A stretch of DNA of 64,000 nt from contig NW_024465885.1 of the NCBI RefSeq assembly GCF_017591425.1, positions 41,535,001 to 41,599,000 of the forward strand, in the 5' to 3' direction. Below are positions 9,683 to 21,771 of the stretch, piece after piece (within the stretch, counting starts at the first letter, position 1; each line of letters opens with the position of its first letter). The stretch is from Ochotona curzoniae. Its lineage: Eukaryota; Chordata; Mammalia; Lagomorpha; Ochotonidae. A program made the translations under genes and the position numbers. The notes beneath the pieces were generated by a model, which saw nothing but the letters and a program-made list of their open reading frames with translations, had not been told where the DNA came from and did not search any database.

Positions 9683-10776
9683 ATACAGAACAGCAGAGGA
9701 TTAAGAGAGCAACAGAATGTCACAGATATAGTGATTGTGGTAACAAGTGAAAGAACACATCAGGGAGTAGTATCATCTTCTAAGTTTAACATTTTCCTGA
9801 AATAGAAAACGTTTATCCTGGCCTAGTGTTAGTACTAGGAGCGATCCAGAGTAAGAGAATCATTGGGCCCGCACACTGCAAATTCTGAAATGAGGCGTTG
9901 TTACAACAAGCACTATGGAATCTTAAATATGACCTACTGTCTACAATTCCCCCTTGATACTTCATAGGGAAAGGTTCCAATATGGGATCTTCACGTATTT
10001 TGCCATTCTGCACCAGAATGTCAGTAGACGTCAAAGGCTGTGGCTGCCAACTGCTCCTAGCCTGGCTTCATCGACTGCCCAGGTTATTCACACGCGCTCA
10101 GTGTCTGCTGTACTTAACCTTAACTCACCCATCATTCATGAGTGAATCCTGGTATTGTGAATTATCTTAAGAATCTTCCTGAGTAACTGATCCTGCGTGT
10201 CTCATCTTGGAGTTTAACCCTTGCAGTTACCCCTTCAGGACTCGTGACAAATACCTTCCAAAGTAACTAGAAAAATGAACACACATTAGGAATATCCAAA
10301 TCACAATTGACTAGATATGTCTGAGCTTAAGAGGTATCCCCTTTATTACAGTAATGGTGTCATATTTTTCAATGTCTTGACTGTTACACAAGAATATTTT
10401 ATTCTTGTTTTTTTCAGTAAGACTTTCCAGAAGACTTTGTTTGTGAAAACATTTGTGAAAAAGATATAATTTAAGAAATAAAAGTTGATATTTTGTGAAC
10501 ATATTTTAAAATCCGTGTGTGTTTTTTGCTTCATACCGGCATTTTCCATGAACCTTTTGAAGATCTCATATACCATTTATTTTCCTTCACAGTAATTTCT
10601 GTCATATGTGCATCTGCATACTATGAATTTCAAGTATGTATGGGTTGTCCTTGTTTTGTTCTTGTACATACAGTCATTAGACAATCTTTTTTCTCCAGCT
10701 TTGTGTGAACCAGAGCTTCTGTTTCTTTTCCTGATTTAGCCAGTGAAGCCTTGCTGTTAGTAAAACTCCAACACCT
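9683..10776. other. intergenic DNA
   Basis: No supported gene is seen. A short frame at 9890-9967 starts MRRCYNKHYGIL, which faintly recalls a KRTAP start, but it has no glycine repeats and no TATA box (see findings). An AATAAA occurs at about 10477. Confidence 0.35.
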
Positions 10777-11055
10777 GGGACCAGCCTTATGGTGCAGTTT
10801 AAGCCACTACCTGAAGGACCAGTTCCAGCTGCTATGCTGCTCATGCAGCTGCCTGCTAATAATGGCCAGGGTAAAGCAGTGGAACATGGCCCCTGATACT
10901 TCCCATGTACAAGGATGAAGCTTTGACTCCTGGCTCCACTCAGCCCAGCCTTGGCCTTCGCATCCACTTGAGAAGCCAATCAGCAAATGGAAGATATCTC
11001 TCTCACATGCACAAATAATGCATTTCAGGTAAGTAAATAATCATTTTTTAAAAAA
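10777..11055 (+). mobile_element. CSINE, diverged
   Basis: It has a head GGGACCAGCCTTATGGTGCA, a body with CCCATGTACAAGG-like sequence, and an end GCAAATGGAAGATATCTCTC followed by TAAGTAAATAATC and A-rich sequence. The divergence indicates an old copy. Confidence 0.7.
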
Positions 11056-12891
11056 TCTAGAACCCCCTTTTGTCCTGGTGTTATGTCTAATAATGTAGGT
11101 TTTCTCTCAGGTTTGATATGTGTTTGCAATTTCTAATATACTATCAGACACATTTGGTGGCCAATAAGAACTAATTAAACAGTACATTTTCATTGTGCAA
11201 GGGCATTTCAAAATATAACCATGCTTGCATTCACCTTTTGGCCATATGTAGTAATTCTTGGTCATCAGGGAAGAAAAAAGTACTTGTTTCGCCAAAATGA
11301 GATTTTATCTTGTGGCTAGATTATTACATTTTATTTGCAGAAATATTCCCGGAAGGTGAATTAAGGCAAAAGATAAAGTTAGTGAGAAACCTATATAAAT
11401 ATTATGTTTTTGAAAGAAACTGGAAATACAAGATTAACTGTCACTGAAAAGAGAAGAAAGTTAAGGTTTTCTTAGCCTAAACTTTCCAAGAGGCAGCCAA
11501 GGCTGTACTCTCCGGTTTCTCACAGACATGATGACTGGTAGCTTACCAGGACGCATTTATGAGTTAGCAATAACACTCAAATTCTTTGCCTTTGAGCTAA
11601 AGAATAACCAGATGCATGGAAACCATTTAATTGCACAGTTGAAATGATATTATCCATCTGAGGGAGGCAGACAAATTCAACCCTGGGCTGCCATCGGGTG
11701 GTCATTTCCCCCTCCCTGGGTAATCGGGTGGTGGGAGGCTGGGCATGGCTTCTCTCCTTGTCCTTCCCTGTCCCCAAAATAGAAAGGGAAAGATTGAAAA
11801 TTTGGAAACAATGATCACACCCACTTTTCTCTAATCCTTGTTCCAGCCCACTCTGATTTATTATGTTAACATCATCTAAAAATAAAAGGCCTTATTACAA
11901 ATATTCAAAATATATTATTCATAAAGGATAGTTCTTTGGGTCCTTTATCTCTTCTGAACAATTGATTATCTCATATATATTAGAAAATGAAAAGCAAATG
12001 ACTCAATTTCAGTTTTGTCTCTGAGATGTTAAGAACATAAAGGTTATCATTTGTATCCTTCCAATAACAAACCTGAATAAATGGAAAACCCTGCGGTAGT
12101 ATACCGTTGAAATCCCAAAAAAGAAAACAGGCAAATCCAATGAACTACAATCAATATCTGTGCCTGCCGCAGAGGCCATCAGAGCTGCAAATAGTAGAAA
12201 CACACAATGTAATTCTGATGAGTTACAGGATTCTAGGAACTAAACAGAATGATAGTGAGCAATGTCTACAGCCACAGTCTGAAGGAGACTTCTAAACCTT
12301 CACACATCCTACCTTCATGGCATAGTCTCATGACAAGTTCCCAGGAGAACACATTTCTAGTGGGGAGATGGTGGTAGGTAGGAGGTCATTCTGAAACAGG
12401 CAAAAAACAGATACCATTAGAAAGAAAATTATCTCACCACAGTCGTCACGCCCCTCAGGGAAGAAGGTTTGCCCATTCCACCCACTTTAGCCTCCTGTTC
12501 AATCCCAACAAGGATTGGAGGTAGGAGGCCTATCATACTCCTGGATCAGTACTTGACTTTCTGATGAACACTGCACTGGCACACTGTAAGAACATCTGTA
12601 ATCATAAGATTTTATTGAGGGAGCACCAAGGGAGCAACATACTTAAAAGGCAACTATTTTTGAACTGGATGTTTTCTATTTTCATGATATATATTTCCCT
12701 TCAAAGTTCTGAAGAGTATTCATGTTTGTTTTTTTCCCCTCACACACTGCTGCCAAAAAAACAGGGCTTCATAATAACACAAGGAAGTGCTGCAGAAAGA
12801 GCTGCACACACAGACCACCTTAAGTGGCAGTGTGATGGACTACGAAGGAAAATCCAACAGCAATGGGAGAAAATAAAAAATGGGCATACTT
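11056..12891. other. intergenic DNA
   Basis: I see no gene and no repeat that I can name with confidence. It contains only short chance frames on both strands. Confidence 0.3.
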
Positions 12892-13200
12892 GGAGACCAG
12901 CACTGTAGCTCAGTGGAGAAGGCTTCTGCCAATTTCACAGGCATCCAGATGGGCACCCGTCATATCCCAGATGCTCCACTTCCCATTGAGAATCCTGCTT
13001 ATAGGCTGGTAAGCAACCCTGCATGACTCAAGTCCTTGGTCCCAGCATTCACTTGGGGGGACCCAGAAGAAGATTGTGTATTTGAATCCAACTGGTTTTG
13101 GCCATTGCAACCACTTCGGCTGTAAGCCAGTGCATGGAAGTTTACTTTCTCTCTGTTACTCCGCCTATCAAATAAAAACACAGTAACTTCTTAAAAAATT
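12892..13200 (+). mobile_element. CSINE, diverged
   Basis: It has a head GGAGACCAGCACTGTAGCTC, the body TGGTCCCAGCATTCACTTGG and a 3' end CTATCAAATAAAAACACAG, then A-rich sequence. Confidence 0.75.
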
Positions 13201-14059
13201 AAGTCTGGCAGGTAAATTTAAAGTCACCAGCTTAACCAAACACTAAGTACACCATTAGCTCCTAACCCAGTGAAGGACTAGTCAGTCCACTTCCAAATAT
13301 TCTATATAACATGCCCCACTTTCAGTAAGTCACAAGTCTTGACCTAAAGTGTGACTATCAAACCCTCAAGAAAAAGCAATCATCCTGGTGGTAGCAAAAT
13401 GACAACTAAGAAGTTCCCGTGATGTCTTCCTAGAGACAGTAATTTGCACAGTGAAGGCACCTAATCACAGTCACCAAAGACACCAGTAAAGCAGTGACAG
13501 AACAGCATAGAAACACTGTAACCCAGCAGACAAAATGACAGATACAATGAGCAGGGAGAGACGGCATACGTTTTGGAACATCCCCTGCAGCATCTACCTT
13601 TCTTACTCCCGGGGATGTCATCTTGACCTGAGGAAAAAATTAAGAAGGCTCTGTGACCCCAGAAAGCAATACAAATCAGCATCTCTCACTGAGAGAAAGT
13701 TCTACAGTACTCTCTATAAGTCCAGACAATTAAGCATTCTTGCAGAGAAGGCTGAACCCTAGAGTCGGTACTGATCCCCATTGGACAGCAGCAGGCCCAT
13801 AGGACAGGTGTATACAGTGCTTTTCAGTGTGTGAGACGATAGGGCAGGGCAGATGTCTGGAAATAAGGAGGCCTCCCCATCAGAACCTGCTCTTATATTC
13901 TTCCACTCTTGCTTCCCTTCCTTAACCTTTGACCTCTGGGGGAAGTACAAGAAGTCTTAGAAATATTGGAAAATTACATATTTATTCAAAGATTAATTCC
14001 AGAGTATATAAGGAGCTCAAGAAACTCAGCAATAAGACAAATACTCAGAAATGCACAAA
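13201..14059. other. intergenic DNA
   Basis: No gene or repeat is recognised. Confidence 0.3.
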
Positions 14060-14364
14060 AGCACAATGGCGTTAAATAACCAACTATGGCGCAGGCATAC
14101 CCTATGGACAGCCATTTGAGCCTGGCTCTCCGCTTCTGACCCAGCTCCCTGCCAATAGCCTGAAAAGGCAGAGGAGGACGACCCACGGGCTTGGGAACCT
14201 CCATCCACATGTGAGTTCTGGAAGAAGCTCTTGGCATTGACCAGCCCAGCTCCAGCAACTGTGAATATTCAGGGAGTGAACCAGCTGATGAAACAGCTCT
14301 CTCTCTTTCCCTCTCTCTCTCCATGAAACTCCTTCTTTCCTAAATAAATAAATATTTTAAAAAT
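14060..14364 (+). mobile_element. CSINE, diverged head
   Basis: CCAGCTCCCTGCCAATAGCC, the ACATGTGAGTTCTGGAAGAA body and a TCCTAAATAAATAAATATT tail identify a plus-strand CSINE. The tRNA-like head is rearranged. Confidence 0.75.
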
Positions 14365-14385
14365 GAAAGGATATTTTCTTACACA

Positions 14386-14688
14386 CTTTTTTATTTTTAT
14401 TAGAAAGGCATATATACAGAAAGGAAGACCTTCCATCTGCTGATTCACTCCCCAAGTGGCCACAACAGTCAAAACTGAGTCAATCTGAAGCCAGGAGCCG
14501 GGAGATTCTTCCAGGTCTCCCACGCAGGTGCAGGATTGTAAGGCTTTGGGCCGTCCTTGGCTGCTTTCTCAGACCACAACAGGGAGCTGGAAGAGAAGTG
14601 GTGCAGCCACGATACAAACCAGTGCTCATGTGCAACCCCAGCTTGTGAAAGGTGAGGACTTTAGCCACTAGGCTACTGCTCCAGGCTG
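14386..14688 (-). mobile_element. CSINE, full length
   Basis: Reverse-complement copy: a TTTTTTATTTTTATTAGAAAG tail side, then CTCCCAAGTGGCCACAACAG, ending TTTAGCCACTAGGCTACTGC. It lies head-to-tail opposite the neighbouring copy at 14060-14364. Confidence 0.85.
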
Positions 14689-14699
14689 AGCAACGGATA

Positions 14700-15235
14700 T
14701 TAACAGGCAATTTTCAAAGAATAAAATACAAATGGCCCACAGACACATGAAATAGATGTTCAAGGTTATTAATCATCAGAGAAATATAACTAAGAATCAA
14801 AATGAGGTATCACTTGCCCAAGTAAGAAAAGCTATTATTCAAAAAATAATAAATAAAAAATGCTGACAAAGATGCATATTTCCACATTGTTGGCAGAAAT
14901 ACAAACTCTCAACAGAAAATAGTGTGGAAATTCTTCTCAAATTAAAAGAGATCTATATAATCCAGCTATCCCATTCTTGGGAATATATCTGAAAGAAATG
15001 AAATAAATATACTAATGAGTCAGAGGTATCTCTATCTTTACAGCAGCTCGATTCATAATAGCTAATATACTGAAACAGCCACGATGCCCATCAACTAATG
15101 ATTGAATAAAATTGTGGTATATATACACGATGGGTTATTACTCAGCCACATAAACACTGACACAACCAAATAGATGCAACTATTGATCATTATGCTAAGT
15201 AAATTAAGCCAGACTCAAAAGAAAAAAAATATAAC
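14700..15235 (+). mobile_element. L1 fragment, ORF2 3' portion
   Basis: The sequence follows the typical order of the LINE-1 ORF2 end. It runs from CCAGCTATCCCATTCTTGGG and a TATATCTGAAAG stretch, through CCATCAACTAATGATTGAA, to GGGTTATTACTCAGCCACAT. The frames are broken, so it is an old 5'-truncated copy. Confidence 0.7.
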
Positions 15236-15290
15236 ATGCTGTGATTTCTTCATAGCAGAAAATATTCATAGAACATATAAAAACTGTGCA

Positions 15291-15605
15291 TGGGCACAAC
15301 GCAATAGCCTAGTGGCTAAAGTCCTTTTATTGGCCAAACTCCCATATGGGCCCCGGCTCATGTCCCAGTTCCTCCACTTCTCATTCAGCTCCCTGCTTGT
15401 GGGCTGGGAAGTCAGTAGCGAATGGACCAAGATCGTGGGGCCCTTTACCCACGTGGGAGACCTGGAAGACTCTTCTAGCTCCTGACTTTGGATGGGCTCC
15501 ACTGGGGCCATTGCAGCCACTAGAGGAATGAACCGGCAGATGTAAGATCTTTCCTCTGCTCTGTAAATCTGCCTTTCCAATAAAAATAAATACATATTTA
15601 AGAAA
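15291..15605 (+). mobile_element. CSINE, full length
   Basis: It has a head GGGCACAACGCAATAGCCTA, a body TGTGGGCTGGGAAGTCAG and CACGTGGGAGACCTGGAAGA, and ends CTTTCCAATAAAAATAAATA. Confidence 0.85.
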
Positions 15606-16119
15606 TGTGTGTATGTGCAACTACTGCTTCACCAAATCACACCAAGCAAGAAAAAAAAAAATTGGTGGAGTTAAGTTATAATGAGCACTCTTGAGGTACT
15701 AGAAATGTTTTTTTTTTCTTTATTTGGGAATGGATTATGAGTGTAACCAGAGGGCAAGAAAATTCATTTCTCTATACAATTATATGCATTTCTTAGTATC
15801 AATACTATATTCCAATAAAATCAAAGCAATAATCTGAACAAAACTCAGAAAGACACAGAAGTTGAAGTGATTCAATTGGCTATTTTAAATTAATTATGAT
15901 TATTATGTTAGGACTCTTGTAGGGAAAAAACGTAACATGCCATAACAAATATATAAGAAATTAGATAGAACCTCAAGAAATAGTTTTTAAGTACTACAAA
16001 TCAAAACCACTGTAACTATAAAAAATAGTTTCATTAGCAAATAAGACTTTGTTATGGAAAAGTATGAATGAACTTGAATATAGCAAAAATGAACTTCCAA
16101 AATTGTTATATAGAAAGTA
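15606..16119. other. AT-rich intergenic DNA
   Basis: No gene is seen. Part may be decayed L1, but I cannot place it. Confidence 0.3.
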
Positions 16120-16830
16120 AAAAAGAAGAGATGAGAACATTGTGAGACAATTTTGAAAGTAATGACATCAAAGCAGATCATCAGAAAAAAAGGTAGCAGG
16201 TAAAATATTTAAAATAATTATTGCAAAGAACTTGCTAAAGGTAATGACAGATATCAAATCACAGATCTGAAAAACTCAGAGAAAAAGCAGAATGAGTATC
16301 AGTAACAATGGTCTTCATCATTACAATACGACTGAATTTATCACAAATGTCACAAACTGAAAAATAAAGAAAATATCTTGAATAAGGTAGAAAGGGAAAT
16401 TTCTTTTTCTAGGGAAAGAATTGCTGTTAACTAGGAAAGAGCAGTGATAAGAATCATGTTGAAATTTTCACCAGACTCTCTGTAAACAAGAATAAAATGC
16501 AATATTTTAAATGTTGAAAGAATAAGACACTCATTATAAAATTATGTATCAGTACAATTGTCCTTTAAAGGTAAACAAATAAATGCTTTTTTAAACAAAA
16601 ACAGAGGCGATTCAGTGCCCATAGGCTCATCCTGCAAGAAAATGTTATAAGCAGTTCTTTGGGGAAAGAAACATACAGATCAGATGCTCGTAGTCACATA
16701 AAGAAGAGTTTTGGAGAATAAATAAATAAACATAGAATCCAACATGGGGCAGGGCATGGGGAAGGGTTGGGGGAATCCCAGAGCCTATGAAACTACATCA
16801 TAAAATGAAATAAAAATAAATGTCTGGTAG
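16120..16830 (+). mobile_element. old L1/HAL1-like fragment joined to an L1 3' end
   Basis: About 16300-16600 resembles the LINE ORF1 C-terminal region in sense, with ACCAGACTCTCTGTAAACAA and following A-rich sequence. Positions 16741-16825 are a lagomorph-type L1 3' end (a G-rich block, then CCCAGAGCCTATGAAACTAC and AATAAA). There is no ORF2 between them, so this could be a second ORF2-less copy or two adjacent fragments. Confidence 0.45.
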
Positions 16831-16831
16831 A

Positions 16832-17010
16832 ATTCAGCAATGAAATTATCAGGCCTTGGATTTTTCTTTGATGTTAAATTTTCAATTACTGATTAAATCT
16901 CATTTAGTTTCTTTTTTAAAAAAATAAATAAATAAAGTAAATTATTTTTTCCAGTTTTTCTCCTCAGGCTATATAAAATATTGACTTTTGTTAAAACAAC
17001 AATAACAACA
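16832..17010 (-). mobile_element. L1 ORF2 fragment, antisense
   Basis: TCTGGTAGAATTCAGCAATG followed by a TTTTCTTTGATG stretch is the antisense of a well-known L1 ORF2 segment. Confidence 0.6.
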
Positions 17011-17177
17011 ACATGTTAAAATGAGTAACACTGGTATCAATCTGATCATCTGAAATTTACAGAACACTTCACAAAATGAATCCCAGTAAACATTTTTTTG
17101 CAAGATCACATGGAATATTCATCAAGGCAGACAATTTACAAGTTGAAATAAAAGAGATTATTAAAAAACAGTTTCTT

Positions 17178-17507
17178 GGACCCAGAGCAATGGCTCAATG
17201 GCTAAATTCTCACCTTGCAATCACCAGGATCCCATATAGGCACATGTCCATGACCTGGCAGTTCCACTTCACATTCAGCTCCCTGATGATGGCCTGAGAA
17301 AGCAGCAGACAATAACCCAAAGTCTTGGGATCCTGCACCCACATAGAAGACCCAGAAGAAGCCCCTGGCTCCTGTCTTCAAATTGGCTCAGCTTTGGCTA
17401 TTGCGGCCATTTGGGGAGTGAATCAGTGGATGGAAGATATTTCTTTGTATCTCCTTCTCTCTGTAACTCTGATCTGCTTTTCCAATAAAGAGAAATAAAT
17501 CTTAAGG
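17178..17507 (+). mobile_element. CSINE, full length
   Basis: It has a head GGACCCAGAGCAATGGCTCA, the body CCCACATAGAAGACCCAGAA and a tail CCAATAAAGAGAAATAAATC. Confidence 0.85.
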
Positions 17508-17509
17508 AG

Positions 17510-17575
17510 AAATAAATATATATATGTTCATATATATATGGATTTATTTATATATTTATATATATATATATATTC
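17510..17575 (+). repeat. TA-rich microsatellite
   Basis: (TA)n and TATATT-rich sequence directly follow the CSINE tail, a common origin for microsatellites. Confidence 0.7.
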
Positions 17576-18500
17576 TTGGATTACTGTCAAATTAAATAAA
17601 TGCAAAATAAATGTAAATAGAAAACAGCTAGAAGTCCTAACTATTCAAATATCAACATACTTCTCAATGGTAGATATATTGAAATATATATATACTGAAA
17701 GAAATTTTAACTATGTGAGACTAAAACTCCACTTAGCAGAATATATCCAGAATAGCAACAAAAATGGGAAAAATTACAAATATCAGAACTGAAAGTGGAA
17801 TTATCACTACTGATCCCATTGAAAATAAAGTCTTAATAAAGAAATACTGGGAAAAACTCAATGCCAATACTTACATGAAATGTATCAATGCCTCAAAAGA
17901 TACAATAAACAATAATGCCAATACTGACCCAGGAAAAATGGGTAACTCCCGGAGTCCTTTACCTGCTAAAGACAAAATGCCCCAGATACTTTTATATTAC
18001 CAAAAAATTAAGAAATAAGGCTAGTTTTCCACAGTGCCTTCCAAATTACAATCAGAAGAGATATTTTCTAGCTTATTGTAAAATGAGCATAATCCTGTAA
18101 TTAAATAGTACAAAGATAGGACAAGGAAAACTATAGACTAACATCTCTCATGAGCATGCATGCAAAAACAATTTTGAAAAGCTGGTAAGTTAAAAAAATA
18201 CTCAGCAAGTCAAATCCAACAATGTGTGAAGAGACTGCAAACTGTATTTTTCCAAGTGTACAAACGTAATAATCAGAAACAAAGGCAAAGTTATGTACAT
18301 GATCTTCAGAGTCAGTGCTTTCCAAAAGCATGGGAAAATAAGATTGAATAGGAAAATTGCAAAAGATATTTCCAGGTCATTAAAACTATTCTGCATGATA
18401 CTTTATTGTTATATTCATGCTATTATGCATTTATCAAAACCCGTGTAGTTTTATAGCACAGAGAATGAACCTTAATTTATGCAAAATTAATAAAAACCAT
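17576..18500 (+). mobile_element. old L1 ORF2 fragments
   Basis: Short frames read like L1 ORF2, such as GIITTDPIENKVLIKKYWEK at about 17794-17850. Position 18135 onward reads like the later ORF2 segment around ATCTCTCATGAGCATGCATG. The frames are broken and the copy is old. About 18380-18500 resembles an L1M-type 3' end. Confidence 0.5.
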
Positions 18501-19370
18501 TCAGATGTACAAGGAGTCCTAACTGTAATCACTTAATTTCCTTAAGAATGTGTAAAACAATGTTTCTGAAGAGGGTAGCAAAAAATGGTGCTGACTGAAG
18601 TATCTTTGTAAATCTGTGGACTCTGTCTAATTAAAGGGCAAAGAAACAATACATAAATCCATTAACAAATTCCGTATATGCCAGTTCAAGGACCCATAGC
18701 TCCTTGTGTTGGGAGAGACAGATCCCCTGAGTAAAGCTCCTGCCACATCGCCAAGACATTATGCTGTAAATATTCCTTTTAGCCCTTCTTAAAGGGATCT
18801 GTGCGTTTTACCATATGACAGTGCACACAGCAAGGGTGAAGCACCAGAAGCCTTGTGATTTCCAGTAACTGGCTCTAATCTCACACTGAACCTCAGGTCA
18901 GTCAACTTATTCCCAGAGCTTTTGCTTATAAGCATACATTGTTGCCATAGATATACACGTAACAACTGGCTGGATCAGCTCCATCGGGTCCTGGGAATGA
19001 TGGCTATCAGAGCAAGGAAGGACAAGTGGAAACCTCTAGACCTGTTCCTTCCCACAAAAGTGCAAATTTTAAAACAGCACTTTATTTCTGGGAAGATAGA
19101 TATAGAAGTTTCCTGGGAGGGATACTAATTTACATAATGACTTAAAATTTTAGCTTTAGAGGCTAAAATTACAAATTCCTGCCATCATCAAAACCATGTT
19201 CTCTTTAAAGATTCTACAGGAGGAGCCTCCTTGATCTCTTTGTAGATTCAGGTATGTGTTGGTAAACCTTCATTTTCTCTGGCTGGTAGAGACATCACTC
19301 CAATTGTTACCTCCATTGTCACATGGCGTTGTCCCTATATGTCCCTAGTTTTCTCATAGTACCATCTTTA
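18501..19370. other. intergenic DNA
   Basis: No gene or named repeat is recognised. Confidence 0.3.
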
Positions 19371-19384
19371 AGAATGACTGTGTT

Positions 19385-19713
19385 GGGGCCCGGCGCGATG
19401 GCGCAGTGGTTAAGGTCCTTGCCTTGCACGCCCAGGATCCCATATGGGCGCCGGTTCTATCCCGGCAGCCCCGCTTCCCTTCCAGCTCCCTGCCTGTGGC
19501 CTGGGAAAGCAGTCAGGACAGCCCAAAGCTTTGGGACCCTGCACCCACGTGGGAGACCCAGAAGAGGCTCCTGGCTTCGGATCAGCATAGCATCGGCCGT
19601 TGCACTCACTTGGGGAGTAAATCATCGGATGGAGGATCTTCCTCTCTGTCTCTCCTCTCTGTATATCTGCCTTTCCAATAAAAAATAATAAAAATAAATC
19701 TTTTAAAAAAAAA
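19385..19713 (+). mobile_element. young CSINE, full length
   Basis: It starts GGGCCCGGCGCGATGGCGCA and keeps the A-box-like TGGCGCAGTGGTTAAG and B-box-like GGTTCTATCCC elements of a Pol III promoter. It ends CCAATAAAAAATAATAAAAA and an A run. A 14-bp TSD with two mismatches lies at 19371-19384 and 19714-19727 (AGAATGACTGTGTT and AGAATGCCTATGTT). Confidence 0.95.
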
Positions 19714-19727
19714 AGAATGCCTATGTT

Positions 19728-21224
19728 AGGATTTAAGATTTAAATTGGTTTATCTGACCTCTTCTTCACCTAATTACATCTACAAAGACTTTATTTCTAA
19801 ATAAACTCATATTTACAGAGAGTAGGACTTCAACATATCATTTTGAAAGACACAACTGAAATGATGCCAACAGTATGAAATCTATCAGGTTTCAGGAATA
19901 ATTATTCCACTACATTTTTATTCCAATTTGTCTCTGTCCTCTGCAAAAAATATAAATATGTTTAAAAGAATTACCCTAGGTTATCACAAGCTTCATATAA
20001 TAATGAATTCACATTTAGCTCTCATTTCAGATGTTTCTGTACCGAAGTTAGTAAATGCATCCCCTAGAATCTAGTACATACATTTGATCAGGAAAAAAAA
20101 TCATATGGTCTAAATTGATGAACCCCAGAAATAGCCTGCATGTAACTGGCAAGACAAACAATGTGCCTTCAGGAACCTATCTCAGAGCAAGCTAACTCCT
20201 CAACCCTCAGTCACAAACAGAATAACAGCGGCTCAGACTGCTGTCCCTATGTTGAAACATAGCTCATGTGTCCATCACACAATGAGATTATGAGTGATGA
20301 GACCAAGACTGAAAGAAGCAGCAGTTACCAGAAGTATCTTAGGAAGATTCGTGACAGAGGACAGCAGATAAATTCCTAAATTTCCAAGGTTTACTGTGAT
20401 CTTGATAGAAGAGAAATTGATAAGCTTGCCCTTCTTACCGCTAATCAAGAGCCATCATCAAGGCAACTTCGTGAATTTCCATGGAAACCTATTCTCTCTT
20501 TTAAAAGCCTGTCTGTTACTCAATTAGAAGATAACAAAAACTGCCATTTGTGAGTGAAGTCAGACAAAGGCAGGCACAAAAATGGTCACAGGCCACTGCG
20601 TGTGCTGCTCTGTCATGTGAATGACACACAAAACATTTGCAACAAACACAATGGTGACTGACATTTTCACAGATCTGTAGAGGTGAATTACAACGCAGAT
20701 TGTTAGGACCTTTGAAGAAAACACACACTTTACTCTGCAGATTTGCATTTTCCTTTGGCAAAACAGCTTCTTAACTCATTACTGACTTTGTGAACATGGG
20801 TGGCCACATTGCCATATGACTTGAACAGTCCATATACAAGACATTATCTAACCCTCCTAGCCACAAATCCAAGCATACGCAGAATCTCTTCATCACCAAA
20901 TAAAATGGAGCATGTAAGATTTGGCTTTCAAGAATCCTGAAAATATAACGAAATTGTAAAACTAAGTGACTTTGTTCTTTTTCAATATACTCCAAGAATT
21001 TATGCTGACTTCCCTGATGAAAGACAAAATACAATATTCCCGAATGTCAAATAATCTTTACAATGTTCTAGTACCCCATTGAAAGGAGATAGCTGAAGTA
21101 CTACAACACAAAACAGATATAGTGCTAAAGGATGGCAATGAAGGAAAATTCTCAATTGGTCTCAATTCCCCTGAGACACAATGTTACAGGCTGTTTGGTG
21201 ATGCCATAAACAGAGCAGGCTAGA
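19728..21224. other. intergenic DNA
   Basis: No gene is supported. A cysteine-containing minus-strand frame at 20516-20761 was considered and rejected. Confidence 0.3.
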
Positions 21225-21570
21225 CTGAGTTATTAAAAAAGAAAAAAATAAAATAAAAGGAAAAAAGAGGTTTATTTCTTGAAGTTCGGGAGGCTGGGGA
21301 TTCAACCCATAGGGAAGAACCCACACATAGCAGGACCCTTCTTGTTGTGTCATCCCACCTGCGATGGAGAAGGAAATGATGCTAAGCTCATTCCTCCACC
21401 AGAACTCAACCCCATCTCTTAACAACCAACTCACTGTTGTGATAGTTCATTAAGGAAAGCAGGGAACCTGCGAGCTGCACTTGTGAGAAGCCCATCTCGA
21501 CACACTGTTGCATTGGGGACTAAGTTCCCAACGGTGCAGTTTACAGGAAACATGTAAATCATAGCAAAAA
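21225..21570 (-). mobile_element. MaLR-type LTR (MST/THE1/MLT1-like)
   Basis: In antisense it carries AGGTTTATTTCTTGAAGTTC, GGAGGCTGGGGATTC, CCTTCTTGTTGTGTCATCCC, CTGTTGCATTGGGGACTAAG and ends near AATCATAGCA. This is the order of MaLR LTRs as I remember them. It is old and non-coding. Confidence 0.65.
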
Positions 21571-21771
21571 ATAATCAAATTCAACCCATCCCTCAAAACT
21601 TACCTCCATGTATGAATACATGGCACATACAGAGTCCATATTTTTAAAGAAAAGATTAATAGTTATACTTTCTGTCACGTGTGAACTCCCAAAATGTCTA
21701 CTTATATTTCTGTGACTTTAGAGCCAAATAAAATTACCCATGTTTCTCTAATCTGCACAAACTTATGTATA

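Noticed and set aside
19323..19688. Long frames of 90-120 codons across 19323-19688 and 50471-50841.
   Set aside because: They are translations of CSINE copies. The same protein-like strings recur at every full-length CSINE on either strand.
20516..20761. An 81-codon minus-strand frame rich in cysteine, at first glance a high-sulfur KRTAP.
   Set aside because: The cysteines show no CCxxP-type or pentapeptide repeats, there is no TATA box at the family spacing, and the frame has mixed composition like chance ORFs nearby.
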